A stretch of 59,324 bases of DNA from the NCBI GenBank assembly GCA_934717895.1, contig CAKUZO010000001.1, forward strand, positions 1 to 59,324, written 5' to 3'. Origin of the DNA: an uncultured Candidatus Melainabacteria bacterium (lineage in GTDB: Bacteria > Cyanobacteriota > Vampirovibrionia > Gastranaerophilales > Gastranaerophilaceae). Below are positions 25,272-33,900 of this stretch, one piece after another; position 1 is the stretch's first letter; each line of letters opens with the position of its first letter. The translations under genes and the position numbers were made by a program. The notes beneath the pieces were generated by a model. The model was not told where the DNA came from, searched no databases, and saw only the letters and a list, made by a program, of their open reading frames with translations.

Positions 25272-25808
25272 ATGAAAAAATTAATCGCAAATTTCAAAGC
25301 ATTTATACAACAAATTCAATCAAAAACACCTGAAAAAATAGGAAAAATTTTGCTTAGAGAAGCTTTACAAATCTCATCGGCAGAATCTTGTACGGGCGGG
25401 CTTGTAAGTTCAAGGTTGACAGATGTTTCAGGCAGTTCTGCATATATTAAAATGAATTTTGTAACATATTCAAACGAAGCCAAACAAAAAATTTTGAATG
25501 TATTACCGGAAACTCTTGAAAAATATGGAGCCGTCAGCGAGGAATGTGCTCGCGAAATGGCACAAGGCTTGCAACAATTGACTAAAAGCGATGTTGTAAT
25601 CTGCACAACAGGCGTTGCCGGTCCAACAGGCAGTGAAGCAAAACCTGTTGGATTAATGTATATGGCATGCGGTTTCAACGGCAAAATCGAAGTTCGCAAA
25701 ATAAAATTGTCACCAAATTACAATCGTAAAAATATGAAATTCATGTTCTCAGAAGAAGCCCTGAAATTTGTATTAGAAACAATTTCTCAAACATACTTGC
25801 ATTCATAA
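25272..25808 (+). CDS. pncC: Nicotinamide-nucleotide amidase (CinA C-terminal type)
   Basis: It deamidates nicotinamide mononucleotide for NAD recycling. The 178-residue protein has the family block SAESCTGGLVSSRLTDVSGSS with the catalytic Ser, then NEAKQKILNV, GAVSEECAREMAQG and TTGVAGPTGSEAKPVG. It is the stand-alone form, without the CinA N-terminal domain. I start at MKKLIANF; the frame is open far upstream into the dnaB gene, but no start there has a ribosome site. TTGACA lies 29 bases before the ATG. Confidence 0.9.
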   Translation: MKKLIANFKAFIQQIQSKTPEKIGKILLREALQISSAESCTGGLVSSRLTDVSGSSAYIKMNFVTYSNEAKQKILNVLPETLEKYGAVSEECAREMAQGLQQLTKSDVVICTTGVAGPTGSEAKPVGLMYMACGFNGKIEVRKIKLSPNYNRKNMKFMFSEEALKFVLETISQTYLHS

Positions 25809-25894
25809 ATAACAAGATAACCTAAAATATACTAAATATTAATTTGCTTTGTGGCCTTTTGCTCCTTAATTTTGCTATAATCTTTCAGATTGAC

Positions 25895-25922
25895 TAGACA
25901 AACTCAAAAAAATTAGTATAAT
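25895..25922 (+). promoter_or_regulatory. Leaderless promoter of the 25930 gene
   Basis: TAGACA (25895-25900), a 16-base spacer and a perfect TATAAT (25917-25922), followed by seven bases and the ATG. No ribosome site fits. Confidence 0.55.
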
Positions 25923-25929
25923 TAGAACT

Positions 25930-27051
25930 ATGGCAGATGTTGGTAAATTAGGTCATTTAATTTCAAAATTTGTAAATTATCAGGCATTGAATGCAAAGCA
26001 GCAACAAATGCCGCAAAACCGACCTACCCAAGCATCATTCGCTCCTCAATCAACTCCACAGTTGGCATCGCCCGAATTAAAACCTGCTTCATCATACCAA
26101 GTGGCAAATATGGCAGGCATGGAGCAAGCTTCTTATGTCAAAGACATGATGAATTTACCCAAGAATATGAACGAGCTTTTGTATATGTTGCAAAAAAACA
26201 TAACTTTGGCTCAGCTCAACCAACGTTTTGCAAACCAAATAAATATGCAAAGAAACGCACTTTCGCAAACACAAGCTCAAATTTTGGCACAATTACAAGG
26301 ACTGTCACTAACAGAGGCTCAAAACGTTCTGCTTAGCGGAAACAAAGCAGTATTAAATCAACTTCAAAATACGTTGAGAAATCTCTCAATTTCTTCAAAT
26401 GGTTTAATAAATCTTTCGCAAATTGCACAAATGATTGAAATTAATGGGAAAGATGCGATTACAAAATTAATTACAGCGATGGCAAATTCTTCAAAACTTG
26501 GAATTACGGATTTGACTCAACTTAGAGAAACCGCAAAACTTATCAATGCAAGTGTTGCAGCGGCTGCCCAAAACGATTCTGCACAAACAATGAAGCTTTT
26601 AATGCTTTTATATCTGCCTTGGCTTCCGCTTCAAGAAGGAGTCGGATTTGATCTTGAAATCCAAGCAGGACAAAAAGATGATGGCTCTGACAGCGTACTT
26701 GTTATTACAATTACAACATTAAATTATGGAAATGTAGTAGCAACAATAGTTCTAGAAAGTTCAAATTCTGTCCATGTAAATGTTGAATGCGTAAAAGAAT
26801 TTCCGAAAGAAGAGTTGTTATCTCGAATTGAAAGTGACGAAAAGCATTACTCAATGGAATCGGTTGTATCTTTTGTCCAAAGTTCTCAAACGACTGTAAA
26901 TACGGAGCAAGAAAAGCCGCAAGCAAAGATTAACATGGGAAACACAAACGAAATTAATCCGTATTTACTTTTGATGGCACATACAATAATCAGACATGTT
27001 ATAGAAATTGACAAGAATACCTCAAACGGGGTACAATCCCATGTGGATTAA
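25930..27051 (+). CDS. Hypothetical Gln-rich protein
   Basis: A 373-residue protein without signal peptide. Residues 20-70 are Gln/Pro-rich and disordered; 85-215 are helical with many Gln, Asn and Leu (TLAQLNQRFANQINMQRNALSQTQAQ); about 240-310 is a beta-rich domain (FDLEIQAGQKDDGSDSVLVITITTLNYGNVVATIVLESSNSV-like). A beta domain after a long Gln-rich helical region is loosely like FliK-type hook-length proteins, but the match is weak and no flagellar gene is near. It is followed 27 bases later by the glyoxalase gene. Confidence 0.6.
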   Translation: MADVGKLGHLISKFVNYQALNAKQQQMPQNRPTQASFAPQSTPQLASPELKPASSYQVANMAGMEQASYVKDMMNLPKNMNELLYMLQKNITLAQLNQRFANQINMQRNALSQTQAQILAQLQGLSLTEAQNVLLSGNKAVLNQLQNTLRNLSISSNGLINLSQIAQMIEINGKDAITKLITAMANSSKLGITDLTQLRETAKLINASVAAAAQNDSAQTMKLLMLLYLPWLPLQEGVGFDLEIQAGQKDDGSDSVLVITITTLNYGNVVATIVLESSNSVHVNVECVKEFPKEELLSRIESDEKHYSMESVVSFVQSSQTTVNTEQEKPQAKINMGNTNEINPYLLLMAHTIIRHVIEIDKNTSNGVQSHVD

Positions 27052-27078
27052 ATTTTACGCGATAAGAAAGGGAATACA

Positions 27079-27459
27079 ATGAAATTTGTACACGCAATGA
27101 TAAGAGTTAAAAACATCGAAGAATCAATGAAATTTTATGCAGGCCTTTTGGATATGAATAAGACAGGTGAAGTAGAGTTAGACGACTGTACTTTATACTA
27201 TTTGAGCGACGAAGACGGTCAGACTCAAATAGAAATGACTTATAACAAAGAAACACCTGAAAACGGCTATAAAAACGGAAATGCATTCGGCCATTTTGCA
27301 TTTGAACTGGATAAAATGAGTGATTTTACTAAAAAAATGCAAGAATATGGTTATGAATACTTGTATGAACCATTTTTCATGCCAGAAGTTAATATGTATA
27401 TTGCGTTTTTAAAAGACCCTGACGGAAACGAAATTGAAATTATGGCAGAAAATGAATAA
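27079..27459 (+). CDS. gloA: Glyoxalase I-like VOC-family protein
   Basis: A 126-residue vicinal-oxygen-chelate enzyme, most like lactoylglutathione lyase. The paired beta-alpha-beta modules are visible with expected metal ligands: His4 (KFVHAMIRVKNIEESMKFY), a Glu in TQIEMTYN, His in GHFAFELD, and Glu in DPDGNEIEIMAEN. It detoxifies methylglyoxal as a thiol adduct. AAAGGGAA precedes the ATG. It is likely co-transcribed with the Gln-rich gene. Another VOC activity remains possible. Confidence 0.85.
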   Translation: MKFVHAMIRVKNIEESMKFYAGLLDMNKTGEVELDDCTLYYLSDEDGQTQIEMTYNKETPENGYKNGNAFGHFAFELDKMSDFTKKMQEYGYEYLYEPFFMPEVNMYIAFLKDPDGNEIEIMAENE

Positions 27460-27574
27460 TTCCAAATTTTTCAGTTGAAACTTTGTAATGAAATTAATTT
27501 AAAAACTTAATAAGTTTTTGTTTCAAAAATGAATTAATAATATTTTACAATTGTCTAAAACTCAATTGTAACGG

Positions 27575-27602
27575 TTGTTCATACACTGTCATATAGTATA
27601 AA
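27575..27602 (+). promoter_or_regulatory. Promoter of the 27682 gene
   Basis: TTGTTC (27575-27580), a 16-base spacer and TATAAA (27597-27602), leaving a leader of about 75 bases before the ribosome site. Confidence 0.45.
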
Positions 27603-27681
27603 CTCAAACAGAAAGTGTAAATTTTTATATATGGAAATTTTTTATATATATAAATGCACTAAGGTTTTGAAAGGATTATCT

Positions 27682-28017
27682 ATGAGTATTACTGTCGGAG
27701 ATATTTATACAAAATTTCCGAATTTTAAACCACAAGACATGATAGACCTTGTTGGAAGCTCTAATTTTGATGGAAGAACACAAATATCATTAGGCAAAAT
27801 TGCCAGTTACAAAGGCGGTTATTCGCAAGAATTGAGTGTTTTTACTGCGGCAAAAGAAGGGAAAGCATTTACAGAGAAACTTTCTTCAAAACATAGGCAA
27901 GAAGTAAACGATTTGGCTGGAATTGAAAAGCCTCAAAATGGTATCCCAAATTCACAAGGGACAAATGTTCCAAAACTCCCAATGGACGTGAGTGTTTTCG
28001 ATTATCCTAAGGCATAA
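27682..28017 (+). CDS. Hypothetical protein, 111 residues
   Basis: I start at MSITVGDIYTKFP, which has an AAAGGA site; an upstream ATG in the same frame would sit just after the promoter and has none. The protein is small, soluble and Lys/Ser-rich, with an N-terminal segment (VGDIYTKFPNFKPQDMIDLVG) that includes an NFK tract and ends in a Pro/Asn-rich tail. No membrane segment. Not recognised. Confidence 0.55.
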   Translation: MSITVGDIYTKFPNFKPQDMIDLVGSSNFDGRTQISLGKIASYKGGYSQELSVFTAAKEGKAFTEKLSSKHRQEVNDLAGIEKPQNGIPNSQGTNVPKLPMDVSVFDYPKA

Positions 28018-28104
28018 TTTTTACCTTGATATAATATGGGGTACTGTTTCTACTTTTTGACGGAATTGATATGTGCGATTTAAATAAAAATAAGATTTAA
28101 AATT

Positions 28105-28148
28105 TATTTCCATTTCTATATTTTTGATATAAAATAGATATGGAAATA
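28105..28148. repeat. Inverted repeat before the 28159 gene
   Basis: tatttccat (28105-28113) and atggaaata (28140-28148) are perfect inverted copies, and the sequence between them also pairs imperfectly. It overlaps the probable promoter and could be an operator. Confidence 0.45.
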
Positions 28149-28158
28149 GAGAGAGAAA

Positions 28159-28419
28159 ATGAAAATTACCCCAATAATCGACAATTTTTTTCGCAGTGTT
28201 GATGCGATTAGTTATGCAAATAAAAATAGAAAACTTGTTAGGCAATTAGAAACAGGAAAACGAAATATTTTATTACTGTCACCAAAAACAATAGCCAGGT
28301 ACGAGCGTACCGTTGAAAACAGTGGAAATTATTCAAAGAGCCCGATTAAACGAGCTATTGCCTTTATAAAAAACTGGAATGCGATTAGAAAAGATAAAAG
28401 TATAAACTTTTTTGCTTAA
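28159..28419 (+). CDS. Hypothetical small basic protein
   Basis: An 86-residue, Lys/Arg/Asn-rich protein with no signal peptide or membrane segment. A purine-rich GAGAGA site precedes the ATG. The gene follows an inverted repeat and converges on the MNT gene, with which it overlaps by four bases. It may be a small DNA- or RNA-binding protein, but I see no known motif. Confidence 0.45.
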   Translation: MKITPIIDNFFRSVDAISYANKNRKLVRQLETGKRNILLLSPKTIARYERTVENSGNYSKSPIKRAIAFIKNWNAIRKDKSINFFA

Positions 28420-28724
28420 TTTTTACCATTATAAATAACTTCGTAATCACGCTCAATTTCTTGCTGAAAAGATTTTGGCAAACTGTCAAATTCGTGAATA
28501 TCAACAATAAACGGAATATTACTTTCGGACAAAAGTTCTTTCAATTCATACAAATATGCGTCGTCTGAATTGAAATTTTTTACAGCTAGATCAAGGTCAC
28601 TACCTGAATGTGCATCGCCGTTTAGCCTGCTGCCATAAGCCCAAATTTCAGCTTTCGGACAATATTTGTCAAAAATATCCGTTAGCATTTTGCGATGTTC
28701 TGGTTTTAAAAACAGTCTACTCAT
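28416..28724 (-). CDS. mntA: MNT-type nucleotidyltransferase (antitoxin MntA)
   Basis: A 102-residue minimal nucleotidyltransferase. The motif GSRLNGDAHSGSDLDLAV carries the GS and the two metal-binding Asp of the pol-beta fold; a third Asp is in FIVDIHEF. In HEPN/MNT pairs this protein inactivates its partner by adding AMP groups to a Tyr. I start at MSRLF, where the ATG overlaps the end of the HEPN gene by eight bases; a TTG two codons upstream is less likely. Co-expressed with hepT. Confidence 0.82.
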   Translation of the reverse strand: MSRLFLKPEHRKMLTDIFDKYCPKAEIWAYGSRLNGDAHSGSDLDLAVKNFNSDDAYLYELKELLSESNIPFIVDIHEFDSLPKSFQQEIERDYEVIYNGKN

Positions 28725-29127
28725 GTTCAATAATTTCTTTCAAGTGATAAACATCTTTCAAAAAGTCGTCCATTAGTTTCAAAGTTTCTTCCGCGAAAGC
28801 CTTACCATAATCATGTGCTGTATTATTTCGGTTATCACGATATTTAAACCAACGTTCAATTTCTTCTTCTGTTATTAAAGAATGTCTATGAGCTTCTCTG
28901 AACAAGTCTTTGAAAGTTAAAATATCAACCGATTTTTTGCTTGCATAATAAGGTGCTAAGCATTTTCGCAAAAGTTTTCCGCTTTGCTCCAAAGTTATTT
29001 CAAAACTTTTCACAAGCGAATTTCTATACATTTCATAGTCAATCGAACCTTCTTGCGCTGTTTTTATACAAGCGTAAGATTTTTCAAGAGTTTCTATGCA
29101 TTTTGTAAGATATTCTGTGTTTAACAT
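28717..29127 (-). CDS. hepT: HEPN-domain RNase toxin (HepT-like)
   Basis: A 136-residue all-helical protein of the HI0074/HepT type. The active motif RNNTAHDY (R-x4-H-x-Y) is intact, including the Tyr that MntA would modify. The start at MLNTEYL fits the family; the frame is open 19 codons upstream but without a ribosome site. It precedes mntA and overlaps it by eight bases, the usual toxin-first order for this type VII pair. It may also act as a substrate-binding partner of the transferase. Confidence 0.82.
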   Translation of the reverse strand: MLNTEYLTKCIETLEKSYACIKTAQEGSIDYEMYRNSLVKSFEITLEQSGKLLRKCLAPYYASKKSVDILTFKDLFREAHRHSLITEEEIERWFKYRDNRNNTAHDYGKAFAEETLKLMDDFLKDVYHLKEIIEHE

Positions 29128-29159
29128 GATTTTTTGAAAATTGTTATATTTCCCGAGCG

Positions 29160-29190
29160 AAGTGAGTGAAAAGAACTTATTCACTCACTT
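29160..29190. repeat. Hairpin between gatA and hepT
   Basis: aagtgagtga (29160-29169) and tcactcactt (29181-29190) form a perfect 10-base stem. It may act as a weak terminator of gatA. The tract 'cttattcacttatc' nearby also occurs at 3342-3355. Confidence 0.45.
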
Positions 29191-29214
29191 CTTGTTCACT
29201 TATTCACTTTGTTG

Positions 29215-30678
29215 TTAGATTTTTGCTAACTGCAAGTAGTAATCGTTTGCTCTTTCAAATTTGTGAGCAACATTGAACAATTTACTTTCTTGCAATTGCG
29301 GAGCCAAAATTTGTAAACCAATTGGCATACCATCTTTGTCAAATCCTGCCGGAACGCTCATACCAGGGATACCTGCCAAGTTTGCAGAAATAGTCGCAAT
29401 ATCAGTCAAATACATTTGCAACGGATCAGATGCTTTTGCCCCAAGATCAAATGCTGTGTTTGGACAAGTTGGCGAAATCAAGATATCAACTTTCTTGAAT
29501 GCTTCTGCAAAGTCTTGTGTAACCAAAGCTCTCATTTGTTGTGCTTTTTTGTAGTATGCATCGTAATAACCTGATGACAAAGCGTAAGTTCCAAGCATTA
29601 TACGACGTTTAACTTCCGGTCCGAAGCCTTCTGCTCTTGATTTTGTGTATAATTCAAGCAAGTTCTTAGCATCAGGTGTTCTATAACCGTATCTTACACC
29701 GTCAAAACGAGCCAAATTTGAAGAACATTCAGCAGTTGCCAAAATGTAGTAAATTCCGATTGAATATTTCAAGTGCGGAAGTGAAATTTCAACGATTTCA
29801 GCACCTAGTTTTTTGTAATCTTCAATTGCACGTTCAAGAGCTTTTTGAACATCTTCTGACAAACCTTCTGTCATAAGTTCTTTTATAACGCCAACTTTCA
29901 TTCCTTTGATGTCATCGTTTAAGTGTGCCGCATAATGTTCAACAGGCAAGTCCAAAGAAGTTGAATCTTTTGGGTCGTGACCTGAAATAACTTCAAGCAA
30001 ATTTGCAGCATCTTCAACAGTTCTTGCGAAAGGTCCGATTTGGTCTAGTGATGATGCGAACGCGATTAAACCGTATCTTGAAACACGTCCGTAAGTAGGC
30101 TTCATACCAACGATACCACAGAATGATGCCGGCAATCTGATTGATCCGCCTGTGTCAGAACCTAGTGCCAAAGTTGCTTCACAAGAAGAAACACTTGCAG
30201 CAGAACCGCCTGATGAACCACCAGGAACTTTATTCAAATCCCAAGGGTTGTGAACTTTATTGAATGCGGAGTTTTCGTTAGAAGAACCCATTGCGAATTC
30301 ATCAAGGTTTGCCTTTCCAACGATAGGAACTAAGTTGTTCAAAAGTTTTTCTGTAACTGTTGCGTTGAATGGAGAAACGAAGTTTTCCAAAATTTTTGAC
30401 GATGCAGTTGTTTTTGAACCAACCAAGTTCATGTTGTCTTTAAGTGCAAGCGGAATACCTGCAAGTAGAGGTAATTCTTCACCTTTTGCGATTTTTTCGT
30501 CAACTTTTTTAGCTGTTTCAAGTGCTGTTTCTTTTGTCAATGAATTGAAAGCACCAAGTTTGCCTTCCAAGTTGTCAATTCTTTCAAAAGCGGCGTTTGT
30601 AAGCTCTACCGCTGAAATTTCTTTATTTTTTAAAGCTTTGCTTTGTTCTGTTGCTGATTTTTTTAAAAGCTCGTTCAT
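29215..30678 (-). CDS. gatA: Glu-tRNA(Gln)/Asp-tRNA(Asn) amidotransferase subunit A
   Basis: The amidase subunit of GatCAB, which turns misacylated Glu-tRNA(Gln) into Gln-tRNA(Gln). The 487-residue protein has the full amidase-signature triad: Lys80 in GIPLALKDN, cis-Ser155 in PGGSSGGS and nucleophile Ser179 in GSDTGGSIR, plus the C-terminal GMSVPAGF and GLQILAP blocks. An AGGAG site precedes the ATG. gatB and gatC are not in the window. Confidence 0.96.
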   Translation of the reverse strand: MNELLKKSATEQSKALKNKEISAVELTNAAFERIDNLEGKLGAFNSLTKETALETAKKVDEKIAKGEELPLLAGIPLALKDNMNLVGSKTTASSKILENFVSPFNATVTEKLLNNLVPIVGKANLDEFAMGSSNENSAFNKVHNPWDLNKVPGGSSGGSAASVSSCEATLALGSDTGGSIRLPASFCGIVGMKPTYGRVSRYGLIAFASSLDQIGPFARTVEDAANLLEVISGHDPKDSTSLDLPVEHYAAHLNDDIKGMKVGVIKELMTEGLSEDVQKALERAIEDYKKLGAEIVEISLPHLKYSIGIYYILATAECSSNLARFDGVRYGYRTPDAKNLLELYTKSRAEGFGPEVKRRIMLGTYALSSGYYDAYYKKAQQMRALVTQDFAEAFKKVDILISPTCPNTAFDLGAKASDPLQMYLTDIATISANLAGIPGMSVPAGFDKDGMPIGLQILAPQLQESKLFNVAHKFERANDYYLQLAKI

Positions 30679-30715
30679 ATTTTCTCCTTAGCTATTAAAT
30701 AGAAATTCTTCGTTC

Positions 30716-30765
30716 TGTCATTCTGAGGTTTAGCCGAAGAATCCAAATCGGGCTCATAATGACAC
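30716..30765. repeat. Dispersed 'gtcattctgagg' repeat
   Basis: The sequence gtcattctgagg...cgaagaatcc matches, in inverted orientation, the copy at 243-298. It is non-coding and sits between the divergent gatA and autotransporter genes. Confidence 0.5.
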
Positions 30766-30854
30766 AAGTTATAAAAAAATTTTATGACAAAAAAAGCAGT
30801 TTAGCAAGAGTGATTATTTTTTGTATTAAAATATGAACAATTTTTATACTTTTG

Positions 30855-30863
30855 TGGTACAAT
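30855..30863 (+). promoter_or_regulatory. Promoter of the autotransporter gene
   Basis: TGG followed by TACAAT (30858-30863), an extended -10 box, with TGAACA about 18 bases upstream. This leaves a leader of about 55 bases before the ATG, with AGGAAG as ribosome site. Confidence 0.5.
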
Positions 30864-30923
30864 TACGTCAAGAAGCCACTAAAATATTTATTTGTTAGAA
30901 AACATTAGGATAGCTAGGAAGAT

Positions 30924-33900
30924 ATGAGAAAGAGAAATTCAAATTATTTAAAAAAAGTACTACTTAGTGCGACAATTATCGGGAGTATGTCATTGTCGTC
31001 AACATCTGCAATTGCAGAAACAGAAGTTACAAATTTTACGGAATTACAGAGTGCAATTGTGCAAGGAACAACTTCTGACATCAAGTTAGGAAACAATATT
31101 ACAGATGTTTCAAGTACAATCAGTCTTACATCTGCTAATACAATAGTTAATATTAACGGGAATAACAACACTATAAGTCCAAACGGAACAGGTTATTCCC
31201 TTTTTGATATCCAAGCAAATACATCGCTAAATCTAAGAGATGCGATTATCAGCAATGCTAACAGTAACGAAAATGGCGGAGCGATAAAAAATAATTCAGG
31301 AACTTTAAACATAATAGATTCAACATTCAGTAACAATACTGCAAACGGTAGCGTTTATGGTGGAGCTATTGACGTACAATCCGGTTCTGTATTAAATATT
31401 TCAGGACAAACAACTTTTAGCGGCAATACGGTTACTGAGGGAAGCGGTGGTGCTATTCACAACCTCGGAAATACCGTCATAGCAGGAACTGATTCGACAA
31501 ATTTAGTCACATTCGATGGTAACAAAGCCAAATGGAACGGCGGCGGAATTTACAACCAAGGTACTGCGACAATAGATAGAGCAAGTTTTAATTCAAATAG
31601 CGCGACTCAAAAAGGTGGCGCTATATATACTACCGGAAATTTGACTGTAAGAAATTCTTCTTTCACAGGTAACACTTCAACAGTTGCAAATCCGAATTGG
31701 CAATACGGTGGCGGTGCAATCCAACAAGATTCCGGAAGTTTAACTATCGACAACTCTAATTTTGATGGGAATATCACTAATTCAAGAGGTGGTGCAATAC
31801 ACCTTTTGAGAAATAATGTAACGATTTCAAACAGCACATTTACCGGAAATAAAGCCGGAAGCGGTGCCGGTGGCGCAATTGCGTTAACATCAAGTAATGC
31901 GGCGGCCACAATAACAAATTCCACAATTACTAATAACTCGTCAGGACTGGGCGGCGCAATATTTAATGAAGGTAATTTAACAATTGTAGCTGACGGTGCA
32001 GATAGCCAAATTTCAGGAAATACTTCAACACAAAATGGCGGTGCAATATACAACCGAGCAGCAACATTAAACCTTCAAACTCAAAATGGCGGAAGTATTA
32101 CTTTCTCTGGCAATAATGCAGCAGCAGGCTCTGATGTTTATTTAGACTCCGCTAACAATCCTACAAGATACTCGACTTTAAACATTTCAGGTGATGGAAC
32201 TGTAACTTTTAACGGCTCTATTGCTGGTGCTAACGGCAATATCAACCATACAGGCACAGGCTCATTGGTATTAAACGGAGATAATTCCGGTTTTGGCGGA
32301 ACTTTTACACAAAATACGACAAGCACAACAGGAGCACCTGTTACAACACTTGGAGCCGGTGCGAAATTTTTTGCCGGAACAAGTAATATTACATCAGGCT
32401 CTTTGATTTGGAACACTGCAAATGATATTGCAAGTTCTGCAACATTAACGGTTGACGGAGCTTCTTTAACTGTCGGAAATGGTGGCCAGTTAACAATTCA
32501 AGGAAATAGCTCTATTGATAACGCAACTGCTGTTACAACAGATGGTAATCTAGTTTTGAAAAAAGATATGACTATCAAGTCTATTGATGGTTCAGGAAAA
32601 ATCACTGCTGACGGCTCTACTTTAACATTCAATAATAACTCAATTTTGGGTGACAACTTGAATTTTGCGTCAAATAACAGTTCAACTGCAATAATCAATG
32701 GAATTGCCGATACTACAAAAGCAGATAAGCTTGTTTCAAAAATTTCAGGTGGAACTAACGACAACTTAACAGTTAATATTAATGGTACAAATTCAAATGC
32801 AAATGTTAATGTTGACGGAACTCAAATTTCTAATTTGAATTTCTCAGGAAATGTTAACTATGGTGGCGAAATTACCGGAGCCGGCAATATTACAAACACA
32901 GGTAACTTGACAATTACGGGCAACCAAAGCGGTTTTAACGGAGCTTACACTCAGAATTCAAGCACTGCTAATACAAATATTAATACCTCTGCAAATTTAT
33001 TTGGTGGCACTAAAAATTTTAACAAAGGTTTTGTTACAATTAGTGCCGGAACAATTGATTATACCGGTGTTAAACTTGGAAATGCAATTTTAAATCAAAC
33101 AATTACAGATTCTAACCTTGTAAATTTAGACAGCTCTAATATTGAATTTACCGGTACAGGAAACTCAACAGGTCATGTTGGAATTACAGGCGGAAATATT
33201 AATTTAAGTAAAATAGATAACGGACACGAAAACTGGGTTGTTTTCAACGGAAGTAATGTCAAGCTTGCAGATGAAGATTATACCGGTGGAACAATCTATA
33301 ATCTCAGCAGTAATTCAACTCTTGATTTGATGGAAAAAGATTCTATAAATTATCAAATTAAAGATTACGTTTTCGATAACCTTTTAGCTGCTGATGCCAC
33401 TACTAAATTAAATTTTAATATCAAAATCAATAGTGACGCCAATGGTAATTATTTAACAACCGATACTGTAAAAATAAATACCGGTTACGGAGATTTCAAA
33501 CTTGGTGATGTTTATATTACGGGCGAAGAAAACGGACAACGTGGCGGATATTCGACACAAAAAGACGTTATGCAAGGCAATGCAAGTTTTATTGCCGGCA
33601 GTACAGCAAATATCGTTGGGGCTACAACTTCATGGCAATATAAAATTAATCAAACTGCTGACAATAAATCTATCGGATTGGAAATTACTGATTACGTAAA
33701 TACAAACACATTGAACGATATGAACACCACCGACGGAAAAAGATTTTTCCAATTTACGGAAGGTGACACAAGAGAATACCATATTAAAAATTCGCTTGAC
33801 GAAACAAAGGGCAACGAATTTTACGTAACAGGTGACAACCACAATGTTCTTTCGGGTATTCTTGACGGAACAACAGACCAAAAAGGAAGTTTTTTCAATA

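Noticed and set aside
31607..32053. 148-codon antisense frame in the autotransporter gene, with several similar ones along it
   Set aside because: They mirror the repetitive GGAI/Asn-rich coding sequence, lack ribosome sites, and have the biased composition of a shadow frame.
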